This document shows, piece after piece, positions 24,980 to 33,917 of a stretch of DNA of 64,000 bases. The first letter of the stretch is position 1, and each line of letters opens with the position of its first letter. Where the stretch lies: assembly GCF_008124765.1 (NCBI RefSeq), contig NZ_VNHS01000021.1, positions 1-64,000 on the forward strand, given 5' to 3'. The translations under genes and the position numbers were made by a program. Origin of the DNA: Paenibacillus methanolicus. Lineage in GTDB: Bacteria; Bacillota; Bacilli; Paenibacillales; Paenibacillaceae. The notes under the pieces were generated by a model. The model was not told the origin of the DNA. It made no database searches and saw only the letters and a list, made by a program, of their open reading frames with translations.

Positions 24980-27900
24980 GTGCCAGTGCAGTTGAAACCA
25001 TTATTAACGGCGTATGCCGCGGATGCCGATTTTCAATCGGTCTTATCCGGTATTAGAAAAGGGATGCAGGAGCAGCTGATCTCCGGATTGGCCGGCTCTT
25101 CGCGGCAGGTGATGCTGGCGGCGCTCGCGCGCGAGCTGGACCGCCCGCTGCTCGTCGTGACCCACAATATGTTCGCGGCTCAGAAAGTCGCGGAGGACCT
25201 GGCGGAATGCTTGTCCCCGGCCGAGGTGCTGCTCTATCCGGCCAATGAGCTGGTCGCGGCGGAAGCCGCCATCTCCAGCCCCGAGACGCTTGCCCAGCGG
25301 ATGGATGCGCTTATCCGCCTGTCGCAAGGGTTTCGCGGGGTTGTTGTCGTGCCGTTCTCCGGCGCCAGAAGATATTTGCCGCTGCCGGAAGTCATGGCAG
25401 CCGCGCGCGCGGAGATCCGTGTCGGCCAGACGGTTCCGATGGAAGCGTTTTTACACCGGTTGGTGGAACTCGGCTACGTCCGGACCGACAAGGTCGAGAC
25501 CAAGGGCGAGATGAGCGTGCGCGGCGGCATCGTCGATCTGTATCCGCTGACCTCCCCGCACCCGTATCGGATCGAATGGTTCGACGACGAGGTCGACTCC
25601 ATCCGCACGTTCGACCCGTCGGAGCAGCGTTCCATCGAGAAGCTGGAAAGCTACGTGGTCCCGCCGTGCCAGGAACTGCTGGCCGAGGGCGCCCGCATGG
25701 AGCAGGCGGCGCAGCGCGCTTCCGAGCTGCTGGAGAACCAGTTGCAGAAGATGACCGACCGCACGGCCAAGGACCGGCTGCGCGCCGAGATCGGCGGCGA
25801 GCTGGAGAAGCTCCGGGAGCATCAATATTTTACGGAGCTGTACAAATACGTCGCGCTGCTCTATCCGGAGCGCAAGACGCTGTTCGATTATATGCCGAGC
25901 GATACGCTGCTGATCTATGACGAGCCGACGAGATTGATAGAGACCAGCCGCCAGCTGGAGCGGGACGAGGCGGAATGGGCCACGCACTTGCTGTCGAACG
26001 GCAAATCGCTGCCGGGCTTCGTTTTGGCGCGCCCGTCGGACGAGATTCTCTATCAGCGGCCTTTCCCGACCCTGTTCATGTCGCTATTCTTGCGTCAGAT
26101 TCCGCATACGCATCCGCAGAACATCGTGAACGTGGTCAGCCGGGCGATGCAGAACTTCCACGGTCAAATGAACGTGCTGAAGACGGAGATGGAGCGGTGG
26201 CGCAAGGGGAACGCCAACATCATCATGGTGGCCGGCAACGCGGAGCGGATGGAGCGCATGCGCCGCGTGCTCCAGGACTACGACATCGAGCCCCCGACGA
26301 TGGTGGAAGGCAATCTGCAAGCGGGCTTCGAACTGCCGTCGATTCACCTGGTCGTTATCACCGAAGGCGAGATGTTCTCGCAGAAGCAGCGTAAAGTCCG
26401 GCGCGCCGACAAGAAGGTCGACAACGCCGAGCGGATCAAGAGCTATACCGAGCTGAAAGTGGGCGATTACGTCGTCCATCAGAATCACGGCATCGGCAAA
26501 TACGTCGGCATCGGCACGCTGGAGATTGCCGGCATTCATAAGGACTACATTCATATTTTGTACGCGGGCGGCGACAAACTGTCGGTTCCGATCGAGCAGA
26601 TCGACTTGATCCAGAAGTACGTCGGTTCGGAGGAGAAGGAGCCGAAGGTATACAAGCTGGGCGGCAACGAATGGACGCGCGTGAAGAGCAAGGTGCAGTC
26701 GTCGGTCAAGGACATCGCCGACGATCTGATCAAGCTGTACGCCGAGCGGCAGGCCACGACGGGCTTCGCGTTCGGACAGGACACCAGCTACCAGCGGGAG
26801 TTCGAGGAGATGTTCCCGTACGACGAGACGCGCGACCAGCTGCGGGCGATCGAAGAGATCAAGAAGGATATGATGATTCCGCGGCCGATGGACCGGCTGC
26901 TCTGCGGCGACGTCGGCTACGGCAAGACGGAGGTCGCGGTGCGCGCGGCGTTCAAGGCGGCGATCGAGGGCAAGCAGGTGGCGATTCTCGTGCCGACGAC
27001 GATCTTGGCGCAGCAGCACTACGAGACGTTCCGCGAGCGGTTCTCCGAATTCCCGTTCAACATTCAGGTGCTCAGCCGCTTCCGCTCCCGCAAGGAACAG
27101 AACGAGACGATGAAGGGCATCAAGGACGGCTCCGTCGACGTCGTCATCGGCACGCACCGGCTGCTGTCGCAGGATATTACGTTCAAGGATCTCGGCTTGC
27201 TCATCATCGACGAGGAGCAGCGGTTCGGCGTGTCGCATAAGGAGAAGCTGAAGCGGCTCAAGACGAACGTCGACGTGCTGACGCTGACGGCCACGCCGAT
27301 TCCGCGGACGCTGCACATGTCGATGCTCGGCGTGCGCGATCTGTCGGTCATCGAGACGCCGCCGGAGAATCGGTTCCCGGTGCAGACGTACGTCGTCGAA
27401 TACAGCCCGGCGCTCGTCCGCGAGTCCATCGAACGGGAATTGGCGAGGGGCGGCCAGGTGTACTATATGTACAATCGGGTGCAGGGCATCTATCAGATGG
27501 CGGAGCAGATCAACATGCTCGTGCCGGACGCGAAGGTGGCCGTCGCTCACGGCCAGATGTCCGAGCAGGAGCTCGAGAAGACGATTCTGGACTTCCTGGA
27601 CGGCGAGTCGGACGTGCTCGTCAGCACGAGCATCATCGAGACGGGCGTCGATATTCCGAACGTCAACACGCTGATCGTGCACGACGCGGACAAAATGGGC
27701 CTCTCTCAGCTGTACCAGCTGCGCGGTCGCGTCGGCCGGTCCAATCGGATCGCGTATGCGTATTTCACGTATCAGCGGGACAAGGTGCTCACCGAGGTGG
27801 CGGAGAAGCGCCTGCAGTCGATCAAGGAGTTCACGGAGCTTGGCTCCGGCTTCAAAATCGCGATGCGCGACTTGGCGATTCGCGGAGCGGGCAACCTGCT

Positions 27901-28516
27901 CGGCGCGGAGCAGCACGGGTTCATCGCCTCGGTCGGCTTCGACCTGTATTCGCAGATGCTGTCCGACGAGATCGCCAAGCGGAAGATCGGCATGGACGGC
28001 GCGGCGGCGCCGGTCAAGGAAATCGTGACGATGATCGACGTCAGCATTGACGCGTACTTGCCCTCGGCTTACATTTACGATAGCATACAGAAGATAGAGA
28101 TTTACAAGAAAGTGGCAGCGGTTCGTTCCGCGGAGGAAGGCGAAGATTTGCGCGAAGAACTGATCGACCGCTTCGGCGATTTGCCGCAGGCCGTCGACAA
28201 TTTGCTGTCGGTCGCGCGCGTGAAGGCGCTCGGATCGGCATGCGGCGTCGAGCAAATCAGCCAGAAGGGCGACGATCTCATCCTCAAATTCGCGGAGCGG
28301 GAGAAGCAGCGTTTCGACAAGAAGAAGGTCGACCAGCTCTGCTTCTCGTTCGAGAACCGGTTCGTCCGTCACCCCGACGGCGAGCCGAATCCCCTTGTGC
28401 AGCTGCGGGGCAAAGGCCTTGCCATGGATCAGAGGATGGAGCTACTGGAGCGCTTTTTGACGCAGTATAAGGACACCATTCAATCGAAAGGGGAACTACA
28501 AGATGTTGCGCATTAA
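24980..28516 (+). CDS. mfd: Transcription-repair coupling factor
   Basis: 1178 residues, full length. Order: UvrB-like N-terminal module (about 1-350), RNA polymerase-interaction CarD-like domain starting ELKVGDYVVHQNHGIGKYVG (about 488-560), superfamily 2 translocase with Walker A GDVGYGKTEV (about 642-651) and DEEQRFG (about 745), then TRCF C-terminal domain. It removes RNA polymerase stalled at lesions and recruits UvrA. The start is GTG at 24980 with a weak GGAATGAAACGGGG upstream. It overlaps the following foldase gene by 14 bp. Confidence 0.97.
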   Translation: MPVQLKPLLTAYAADADFQSVLSGIRKGMQEQLISGLAGSSRQVMLAALARELDRPLLVVTHNMFAAQKVAEDLAECLSPAEVLLYPANELVAAEAAISSPETLAQRMDALIRLSQGFRGVVVVPFSGARRYLPLPEVMAAARAEIRVGQTVPMEAFLHRLVELGYVRTDKVETKGEMSVRGGIVDLYPLTSPHPYRIEWFDDEVDSIRTFDPSEQRSIEKLESYVVPPCQELLAEGARMEQAAQRASELLENQLQKMTDRTAKDRLRAEIGGELEKLREHQYFTELYKYVALLYPERKTLFDYMPSDTLLIYDEPTRLIETSRQLERDEAEWATHLLSNGKSLPGFVLARPSDEILYQRPFPTLFMSLFLRQIPHTHPQNIVNVVSRAMQNFHGQMNVLKTEMERWRKGNANIIMVAGNAERMERMRRVLQDYDIEPPTMVEGNLQAGFELPSIHLVVITEGEMFSQKQRKVRRADKKVDNAERIKSYTELKVGDYVVHQNHGIGKYVGIGTLEIAGIHKDYIHILYAGGDKLSVPIEQIDLIQKYVGSEEKEPKVYKLGGNEWTRVKSKVQSSVKDIADDLIKLYAERQATTGFAFGQDTSYQREFEEMFPYDETRDQLRAIEEIKKDMMIPRPMDRLLCGDVGYGKTEVAVRAAFKAAIEGKQVAILVPTTILAQQHYETFRERFSEFPFNIQVLSRFRSRKEQNETMKGIKDGSVDVVIGTHRLLSQDITFKDLGLLIIDEEQRFGVSHKEKLKRLKTNVDVLTLTATPIPRTLHMSMLGVRDLSVIETPPENRFPVQTYVVEYSPALVRESIERELARGGQVYYMYNRVQGIYQMAEQINMLVPDAKVAVAHGQMSEQELEKTILDFLDGESDVLVSTSIIETGVDIPNVNTLIVHDADKMGLSQLYQLRGRVGRSNRIAYAYFTYQRDKVLTEVAEKRLQSIKEFTELGSGFKIAMRDLAIRGAGNLLGAEQHGFIASVGFDLYSQMLSDEIAKRKIGMDGAAAPVKEIVTMIDVSIDAYLPSAYIYDSIQKIEIYKKVAAVRSAEEGEDLREELIDRFGDLPQAVDNLLSVARVKALGSACGVEQISQKGDDLILKFAEREKQRFDKKKVDQLCFSFENRFVRHPDGEPNPLVQLRGKGLAMDQRMELLERFLTQYKDTIQSKGELQDVAH

Positions 28517-29660
28517 CTGGAAGAAGGGGTCGCTCCTTGCGATGACGGCGGTCCTCGCGCTTGTCCTTGCGGCAGGCTGCGGCAAGAAAGACGAGCAGGA
28601 AAGCGGCGCCAACGCCGTTCCCGGAGCCGCCGACACCAAGATCGTGGCTGAATATAAGGATGGCAAAGTAACCGAGGAAGAGTATGCGAAGTACACGGCG
28701 TTCTTCAAAATCGTCAATCCCGACGTAGCCAGCTACTTGCAAATTCCCCAGCTGCAAGAGCAGTTCCTGAAAGAATACGTGGGCTACAAGATTCTCCAGA
28801 CCCGCCTGCCAGAGCAGACGGAAGAGAAGAAGAAAGAAACGGACACGAAGACCAACGAGTTCTATGACCAGCTCAAGACGGCCGAGGAGACGAACGCCGA
28901 TCTGAAGAAGCAGGTAGAGGACGCGAAGCTGTCGGAGACCGATATCAAATATTTTTACGGCTTGATCACGGCGATCATGGCGAACGAGCAGGACAAAGTG
29001 ACCGACGAGCAGGTGCAGAAGAAGTACGAAGAGACCAAGGACGACTACAACATCGTCACGCTTCGCCATGTGCTCGTCGGCACCACGGACGGCACCACGG
29101 GCGAAGAGCTGCGCAAGGAAGAGGAAGCGCTGAAGCGGGCGCAGGAAGTGAAGAAGAAGCTGGACGCGGGCGGCGATTGGACGGCGCTGGCCAAGGAATA
29201 TTCCGACGATCCGGGCTCCAAGGACAAAGGCGGTCTCTATGACGCGGCCGCGGTTGGCGGCTACGTCGCCGAGTTCAAGGATGCGGCCAACAAGCAGGAG
29301 ATCGGCAAGATTGGCGAGCCGGTCCTCACGCAGTATGGCTACCACGTCATCAAGGTCGAGAAGCGCGAAGCGACGGCGTTCGATAAACTGACGGCCGAGC
29401 AGAAGACGTCGATCGAGCAATCGGTCGCGTCGGCGACGCTGAACGACTTCATGACCAAGGAACTGCCGGGGCTGATTACGAAGACGAACCTGCCTCAGAC
29501 GTCGACGGAAGGCACGACGGACGGCGGCACGACGAATAGCGGCACCACCGAAGGCGGTACGACGGAAGGCGGCGCGACGAACGGCGACGCGGCCAAAGAG
29601 GGGACAACCAATAGCGGTGCGTCCACGAACGCCGAGAAGAGCACGGAAGAGAAAAAATAG
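28503..29660 (+). CDS. PrsA/SurA-like peptidyl-prolyl isomerase lipoprotein
   Basis: 385 residues. Signal peptide with lipobox LAAGC places the lipidated Cys at residue 26. A chaperone domain (about 35-180) precedes a parvulin domain starting VTLRHVLVGTTDG and including GGYVAEFKDAANKQEIG and TQYGYHVIKVEKRE (about 182-285). The last ~50 residues are a Thr/Gly/Glu low-complexity tail with TTEGG-type repeats. Predicted to fold exported proteins at the outer face of the membrane. ATG lies inside the 3' end of mfd, with AAAGGGGAACTAC upstream, so the two are coupled. The family is clear; the precise symbol (prsA or a paralogue) is not. Confidence 0.87.
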   Translation: MLRINWKKGSLLAMTAVLALVLAAGCGKKDEQESGANAVPGAADTKIVAEYKDGKVTEEEYAKYTAFFKIVNPDVASYLQIPQLQEQFLKEYVGYKILQTRLPEQTEEKKKETDTKTNEFYDQLKTAEETNADLKKQVEDAKLSETDIKYFYGLITAIMANEQDKVTDEQVQKKYEETKDDYNIVTLRHVLVGTTDGTTGEELRKEEEALKRAQEVKKKLDAGGDWTALAKEYSDDPGSKDKGGLYDAAAVGGYVAEFKDAANKQEIGKIGEPVLTQYGYHVIKVEKREATAFDKLTAEQKTSIEQSVASATLNDFMTKELPGLITKTNLPQTSTEGTTDGGTTNSGTTEGGTTEGGATNGDAAKEGTTNSGASTNAEKSTEEKK

Positions 29661-29680
29661 CACGTCTCACCATGAACGCC

Positions 29681-29722
29681 AGCGAGCCTGGCCGGGAAGC
29701 CCCGGCTAGGCTCGCGCTGTTT
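29681..29722 (+). terminator. Terminator after the lipoprotein gene
   Basis: AGCGAGCCTGGCCGGG (29681-29696) pairs with CCCGGCTAGGCTCGCGCT (29701-29718) with minor mismatches, followed by GTTTC. Confidence 0.75.
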
Positions 29723-29786
29723 CAAAAGCGGCTCGCGGTCGTAAGTAGACGCGAAATACGCGGGACATGACGAAGGAGAGATGACG

Positions 29787-30842
29787 ATGAAGCAATTATT
29801 TTATGTCGGATCATATGCGCAGAAGAACGAAGAAGGCTTATACGCGTACGTGCTCGATACCGAGACGGGCGCGATGACGAAGCAATACGGGGTCAAGGGC
29901 GTCGAGAATCCGTCGTTCCTGACGGTGAGCAAGGATGCCTCCCGAGTCTATGCCGTAGGCGAGACGACCGACGAGCGGCCGGGGACCGTCGGCGCGTTCG
30001 TCGTCGATCTGAACGGCCAAGGGCTGACGCCGCTTAACGAGCAATCCTCGCTAGGCTCCTCGCCTTGCCACGTCGTGCTTGATCCCGAGGAGAAACTCCT
30101 CGTAGTCGTCAATTACGGCGGAGGCAACCTGTCCCTATATCCGGTCATGGCCGACGGATCGGTAGGGCCGACCGAGGACCATGTGCGCCACGAAGGCGCA
30201 AGCGTCATGACCGACCGTCAGGCGGGACCGCATCCGCATTCGTCCATCCTCGATGTGCAGGGCCGTTATGTTCTGGTGGCCGACTTAGGCGTCGATCAGA
30301 TCGTGCACTATGAGCTGGACCGCGAGGCGGGCAAGCTGGTTAAGCGCCTCGAGACGAACGTTGCGCCTGGCACGGGACCGCGGCATATGGATTTTCATCC
30401 ATCCGGGAAGTGGCTGTACCTGGTGGGCGAGCTGAACAACACGGTCTGCGTCTACGAATACCGGGCGGAGGATTCGGCGCTCGCGCTCGTGCAGACCGTC
30501 TCGACGCTGCCGGACGGCTACGAGGGCGTGAGCTGGAGCGCGGATATTCATCTGTCCGCCAGCGGCCGCTTCCTCTATACGTCGAATCGGGGGCATGACA
30601 GCATCGCCGTATTCGCGGTCGGCGAGAACGGGCAGCTGACGCCGATCGAGCACGTCTCCACCGAGGGCAGCTATCCGCGCAACTTCGCGATTACGCCGGA
30701 CGATCGTTTCCTGCTCGCGGCCAATCAGCAGTCGAATTCGATCGTCAGCTATCGCATCGACGAAGCGAGCGGGCGTCTGACGGCGACGGGACAGCGGACT
30801 GAGATTGGCGCGCCGGTATGCATTCGTTTTGTACAAGCATAG
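29787..30842 (+). CDS. Lactonase family protein (6-phosphogluconolactonase-like beta-propeller)
   Basis: 351 residues, the seven-bladed YkgB/Pgl family. Blade signatures include YVGSYAQKNEEGLYAYVLD, GAGPHPHSS-like AGPHPHSSILD, GTGPRHMDFHPSGKWLYLV and YPRNFAITPDDRFLLAANQQ. In related enzymes this fold hydrolyses 6-phosphogluconolactone; activity here is inferred. ATG 29787 sits 9 nt after AAGGAG; the ATG at 29781 is too close to it. The gene is an insertion relative to the mfd-spoVT order of B. subtilis and is bounded by terminators on both sides. Confidence 0.85.
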   Translation: MKQLFYVGSYAQKNEEGLYAYVLDTETGAMTKQYGVKGVENPSFLTVSKDASRVYAVGETTDERPGTVGAFVVDLNGQGLTPLNEQSSLGSSPCHVVLDPEEKLLVVVNYGGGNLSLYPVMADGSVGPTEDHVRHEGASVMTDRQAGPHPHSSILDVQGRYVLVADLGVDQIVHYELDREAGKLVKRLETNVAPGTGPRHMDFHPSGKWLYLVGELNNTVCVYEYRAEDSALALVQTVSTLPDGYEGVSWSADIHLSASGRFLYTSNRGHDSIAVFAVGENGQLTPIEHVSTEGSYPRNFAITPDDRFLLAANQQSNSIVSYRIDEASGRLTATGQRTEIGAPVCIRFVQA

Positions 30843-30852
30843 CGTACGTGGA

Positions 30853-30878
30853 AGGGCGCCGGGCAACCGGCGCTTTTT
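30853..30878 (+). terminator. Terminator after the lactonase gene
   Basis: Stem GCGCCGG/CCGGCGC with loop GCAA, followed by TTTTT. Confidence 0.88.
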
Positions 30879-31003
30879 GGCGTATTCGCTGCATGGGCGA
30901 AGGGGAATGAATGGATGCCGGTACACGTGCAAATCGCCTCGGACGGGCGTCGTGGGAGTTGGTTCCAACCGTCCGAATTCAGCAGGAACGCGGTTTTGAG
31001 CCG

Positions 31004-31034
31004 TGCATAAGAAATTGGGAGGGGATGAATACTA
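31004..31034 (+). promoter_or_regulatory. SigG-type promoter of spoVT
   Basis: TGCATA (31004-31009), 18 bp, AATACTA (31028-31034), one base off CATNNTA. SpoVT is SigG-dependent in B. subtilis. The predicted leader is about 120 nt long. Confidence 0.65.
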
Positions 31035-31163
31035 TGGTCAGATTCGAATCACCATCTAGTCCAGGATCTTCTCCTCTTGAGCGATAGAAAAGAAGCGCAA
31101 CAACCGTTACCGCAGCCCATCTGTCGAATTCAAAATCTTCCAGGAAAGTGGGGCAACTAGAAC

Positions 31164-31706
31164 ATGAAAGCAACTGGTATTGTTCGCCGCATCGATGATC
31201 TCGGCCGCGTCGTGATCCCGAAGGAGATCCGTCGCACGCTGCGCATTCGAGAGGGCGACCCGCTTGAAATTTTCGTCGACCGCGACGGAGAAGTGATTTT
31301 GAAGAAATATTCGCCGATCGGAGAACTTGGCACGTTCGCCAAGGAATACGCGGAATCGCTTTCGGAAAGCACGGGCCACATCGCATTAATTTCGGACCGC
31401 GATAATATCATTGCCGTGGCCGGCGCTTCCAAGAAAGATTATTTGGAGAAACAAATCGGTCAATTGCTCGAGAGTTGCATGGAGAACAGGAAAGCGGTGT
31501 CCGAATCCGGGGGCGGCTCGTTCGAAGTCATCAAAGACATCGGCGAGACGTTCAGTTCCATCGTAGCCGCCCCGATCGTAGCTGGCGGAGATCCCATTGG
31601 CACGGTTGTGCTGCTAAGTAAAGAAGACGATACAAAGATGGCTCAAATGGAAACGAAAATGGTCGAGACCGCTGCCGGTTTCTTGGCCAAGCAAATGGAG
31701 CAATAG
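31164..31706 (+). CDS. spoVT: Stage V sporulation protein T
   Basis: 180 residues. An AbrB-type swapped-hairpin DNA-binding domain (MKATGIVRRIDDLGRVVIP to about residue 50) is fused to a C-terminal GAF-like domain (about 55-178). It fine-tunes SigG-dependent genes in the forespore. The ATG has AAAGTGGGG about 10 nt upstream. Monocistronic, with a SigG-type promoter and its own terminator. It is a paralogue of abrB at 9.0 kb. Confidence 0.96.
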   Translation: MKATGIVRRIDDLGRVVIPKEIRRTLRIREGDPLEIFVDRDGEVILKKYSPIGELGTFAKEYAESLSESTGHIALISDRDNIIAVAGASKKDYLEKQIGQLLESCMENRKAVSESGGGSFEVIKDIGETFSSIVAAPIVAGGDPIGTVVLLSKEDDTKMAQMETKMVETAAGFLAKQMEQ

Positions 31707-31716
31707 CAAGGCGTCC

Positions 31717-31758
31717 AGCTTCCTTGAAGAATCAGTCTTCCGGGAAGCTTTTTATTTT
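31717..31758 (+). terminator. Terminator after spoVT
   Basis: Outer stem AGCTTCC/GGAAGCT with inner TGAAGA/TCTTCC pairing, followed by TTTTATTTTG. Confidence 0.85.
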
Positions 31759-31844
31759 GTCCGGATGTCCGCGCCCGCAAACCAGCCGCCGATTCGCCCG
31801 CTGATCGGTTATAATGAATCCAGCGAAATGGACGGGCAGGTGCG

Positions 31845-33677
31845 GTGAACGTGACAAGAGGCAATAAAGGGAACGGGATCCAAGTTCGGGTACCGGATAA
31901 CGGAAGGAACGAAAAGCGACTCCTTGGCAGCATGCGGGCGACCGTTGCGGAGATTGAAGACGAAACGCCGACGCATGACGGGGAAAGAATGGAGCGGGAT
32001 CGCGGGGCAAGCGATAATCGTGCTGGCGCCGGAGATCGACAACGCGTGCGCGACGGGCGCGGACCTTCGATGATGAAGGGTGCGGCTGTACTAGGGGCGG
32101 CCGTTATCGTGAGCAAGCTGCTCGGGACGCTGCAGAAAATCCCGCTGCAAAACCTGGCCGGCGATCGCGTATTCGGTATTTATAATGCGGTGTATCCGTT
32201 CTATCAGCTGCTGCTGGCGGCGGCAACGGCGGGCATCCCGGTGGCCGTCTCGATTGTGGTTGCCGAGCAGGCGGCGGCAGGCGGCGGACGCGCCGCCAAT
32301 CGAACGCTGCAGATCAGCGCGCTGCTGCTGGCGGCGGCGGGATTGGCCGGATTCGCCCTCATGTGGGCGGGAGCGGCCCCCATCTCGCGCTGGATCGGCG
32401 ATCCGGTTGCATCAACGGCGATTCGCGCCTCGGCGCTGGCGCTATGGGTCGTGCCGGTCATGGCTGCGCTGCGCGGGTACTATCAGGGGCTTGGCCGCAT
32501 GCTCCCCACGGCCGTGTCCCAGCTGGCGGAGCAGAGCGTTCGGGTCGCGGCAATGCTGTCGTTGCTTATGATCGGCCTTAAGCTCGGCTGGACCGACGGC
32601 GCGCTCGCCGCCGGCGCCACGGCGGGCTCGGCCGCGGGCGGCATAGCTGGACTTGCCGTGTTGACCGTGCTATGGGCGCGGGAGCGGACCAAGGATGAGC
32701 CGGGCGGCGGGTTAGGAAGCCGTCGCGAAGAGGGCGATCCGAGCCGGGGCCGCACGATACGCAGGCTGCTCGCGCTAGCGCTCCCGGTGACGCTCGGCGC
32801 GCTGGCGCTGCCGGTGCTGGGCGTGGTGGATTCGTTCACCGTGCCGCCGCTTCTCGCGGCCGGCGGCCTGAGCGGAGCGGAGGCCATGGCGCAATTCGGT
32901 CTGTACAGCCGCGGGCAGCCGCTCGTACAACTCGTCGTCATGATCGCCGGGGCGGTCGGAGGAGCGCTCGTCCACGGGCTTGTATCGGCCCGAGCCCAGG
33001 GTGACGAGGCGGCATCCCGCGCGCAGGCTTCGCTCGCCATGCAGGGCGCATGGTGGATCGGGTCCGCGGCGGCGTGCGGTCTAGTGCTGCTCGCCCCCGC
33101 GATGAACCGGATGCTGTACGCGGACGAAGCCGCATCCGCGACTTTCGCGCTAGTCGGCATGGGGGCGCTTGCCGGGACCGTCAGCGCGATCGCGTCCGCG
33201 GTGTTGCAGGGCGTCGGGTCCGTGCGCGCCCCGGCACTCTATATGCTGGCGGCGGCCACGCTGAAGGCCGCGCTCAACGCGGCGCTCGTGCCGGCGTACG
33301 GCATTTCCGGCGCCGCGTGGGCCGGCCTCGCCGCGCTCGGCGCGGCCGCGCTGCTCGGCGCGGCCGCCGTACGCCGCGTATGCGCGGCGCGGATGCCCGC
33401 GCGAAGCCTCGCGGGCCTGGTCCTGGCGCTGGCGGTCATGGCCGCCGCGCTGATAGCGCTCGAGCGCGCCGCCTACCCGGCGCTGCTCGATTGGCTGCCG
33501 CCGAGGGCGGCAGCGACCGCGCTCGCGCTCGGCGGCACCGGCCTCGGCGCGGCGCTGTTCCTCGCCGCCGGGCTGCGCTTCGGCGGCGTGAGCGCGCGCG
33601 AGGTGCGCGCGCTGCCGGGCGGCGTCAAGCTGGCCGCCCGCCTCCGACGGCTGCGGCTCCTGCCGCCGGGCGACTAG
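31845..33677 (+). CDS. SpoVB/YabM family lipid flippase (MATE/MVF superfamily)
   Basis: 610 residues if begun at GTG 31845. From residue 76 (MMKGAAVLGAAVIVSKLLGT) it is a typical MVF-type flippase with about 14 membrane helices, very rich in Ala, Leu and Gly, and ends in a basic tail. Members export lipid-linked precursors or teichoic polymers during wall or cortex synthesis. The first ~75 residues are hydrophilic and charged, unlike relatives, so true initiation could be ATG 31989 or ATG 32070. A TATAAT at 31810-31815 would give a transcript including GTG 31845. GC content is visibly higher than that of its neighbours. It replaces yabM in the conserved order. Confidence 0.82.
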   Translation: MNVTRGNKGNGIQVRVPDNGRNEKRLLGSMRATVAEIEDETPTHDGERMERDRGASDNRAGAGDRQRVRDGRGPSMMKGAAVLGAAVIVSKLLGTLQKIPLQNLAGDRVFGIYNAVYPFYQLLLAAATAGIPVAVSIVVAEQAAAGGGRAANRTLQISALLLAAAGLAGFALMWAGAAPISRWIGDPVASTAIRASALALWVVPVMAALRGYYQGLGRMLPTAVSQLAEQSVRVAAMLSLLMIGLKLGWTDGALAAGATAGSAAGGIAGLAVLTVLWARERTKDEPGGGLGSRREEGDPSRGRTIRRLLALALPVTLGALALPVLGVVDSFTVPPLLAAGGLSGAEAMAQFGLYSRGQPLVQLVVMIAGAVGGALVHGLVSARAQGDEAASRAQASLAMQGAWWIGSAAACGLVLLAPAMNRMLYADEAASATFALVGMGALAGTVSAIASAVLQGVGSVRAPALYMLAAATLKAALNAALVPAYGISGAAWAGLAALGAAALLGAAAVRRVCAARMPARSLAGLVLALAVMAAALIALERAAYPALLDWLPPRAAATALALGGTGLGAALFLAAGLRFGGVSAREVRALPGGVKLAARLRRLRLLPPGD

Positions 33678-33734
33678 CCCTCGCTTGTTTCGCGCTCGCT
33701 GCACGGCGCCCAGCGAGCTTGCTGCACTCTCGCG

Positions 33735-33793
33735 GCCGCAGGCACCCAGCCCCCGCTTGCTTCGGCTCGTTGCCTGCGGCCTCCGCTTTTTTC
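33735..33793 (+). terminator. Terminator after the flippase gene
   Basis: Perfect 11-bp stem GGCCGCAGGCA (33735-33745) with TGCCTGCGGCC (33772-33782) around a 26-nt loop, followed by TCCGCTTTTTT. Confidence 0.7.
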
Positions 33794-33840
33794 GCCTTCG
33801 TACCGCATCAATTCACGCGGTACCGCCCCATTGCCGGGAC

Positions 33841-33875
33841 AACGCGCCGCCGCACTTGCTTTGCGGCGGCGCGTT
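33841..33875. repeat. Perfect 14-bp GC-rich hairpin
   Basis: AACGCGCCGCCGCA and TGCGGCGGCGCGTT surround a 7-nt loop. No T tract follows, so it is not a standard terminator. Confidence 0.8.
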
Positions 33876-33917
33876 CCATACAATTGGCGTATGCAACGTT
33901 TTTTCGAAAGACAAGCA

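Noticed and set aside
26084-28372. Long minus-strand frame of 762 codons opposite mfd
   Set aside because: Shadow of the GC-rich mfd gene; low-complexity composition (Arg, His, Leu, Val), no start signal.
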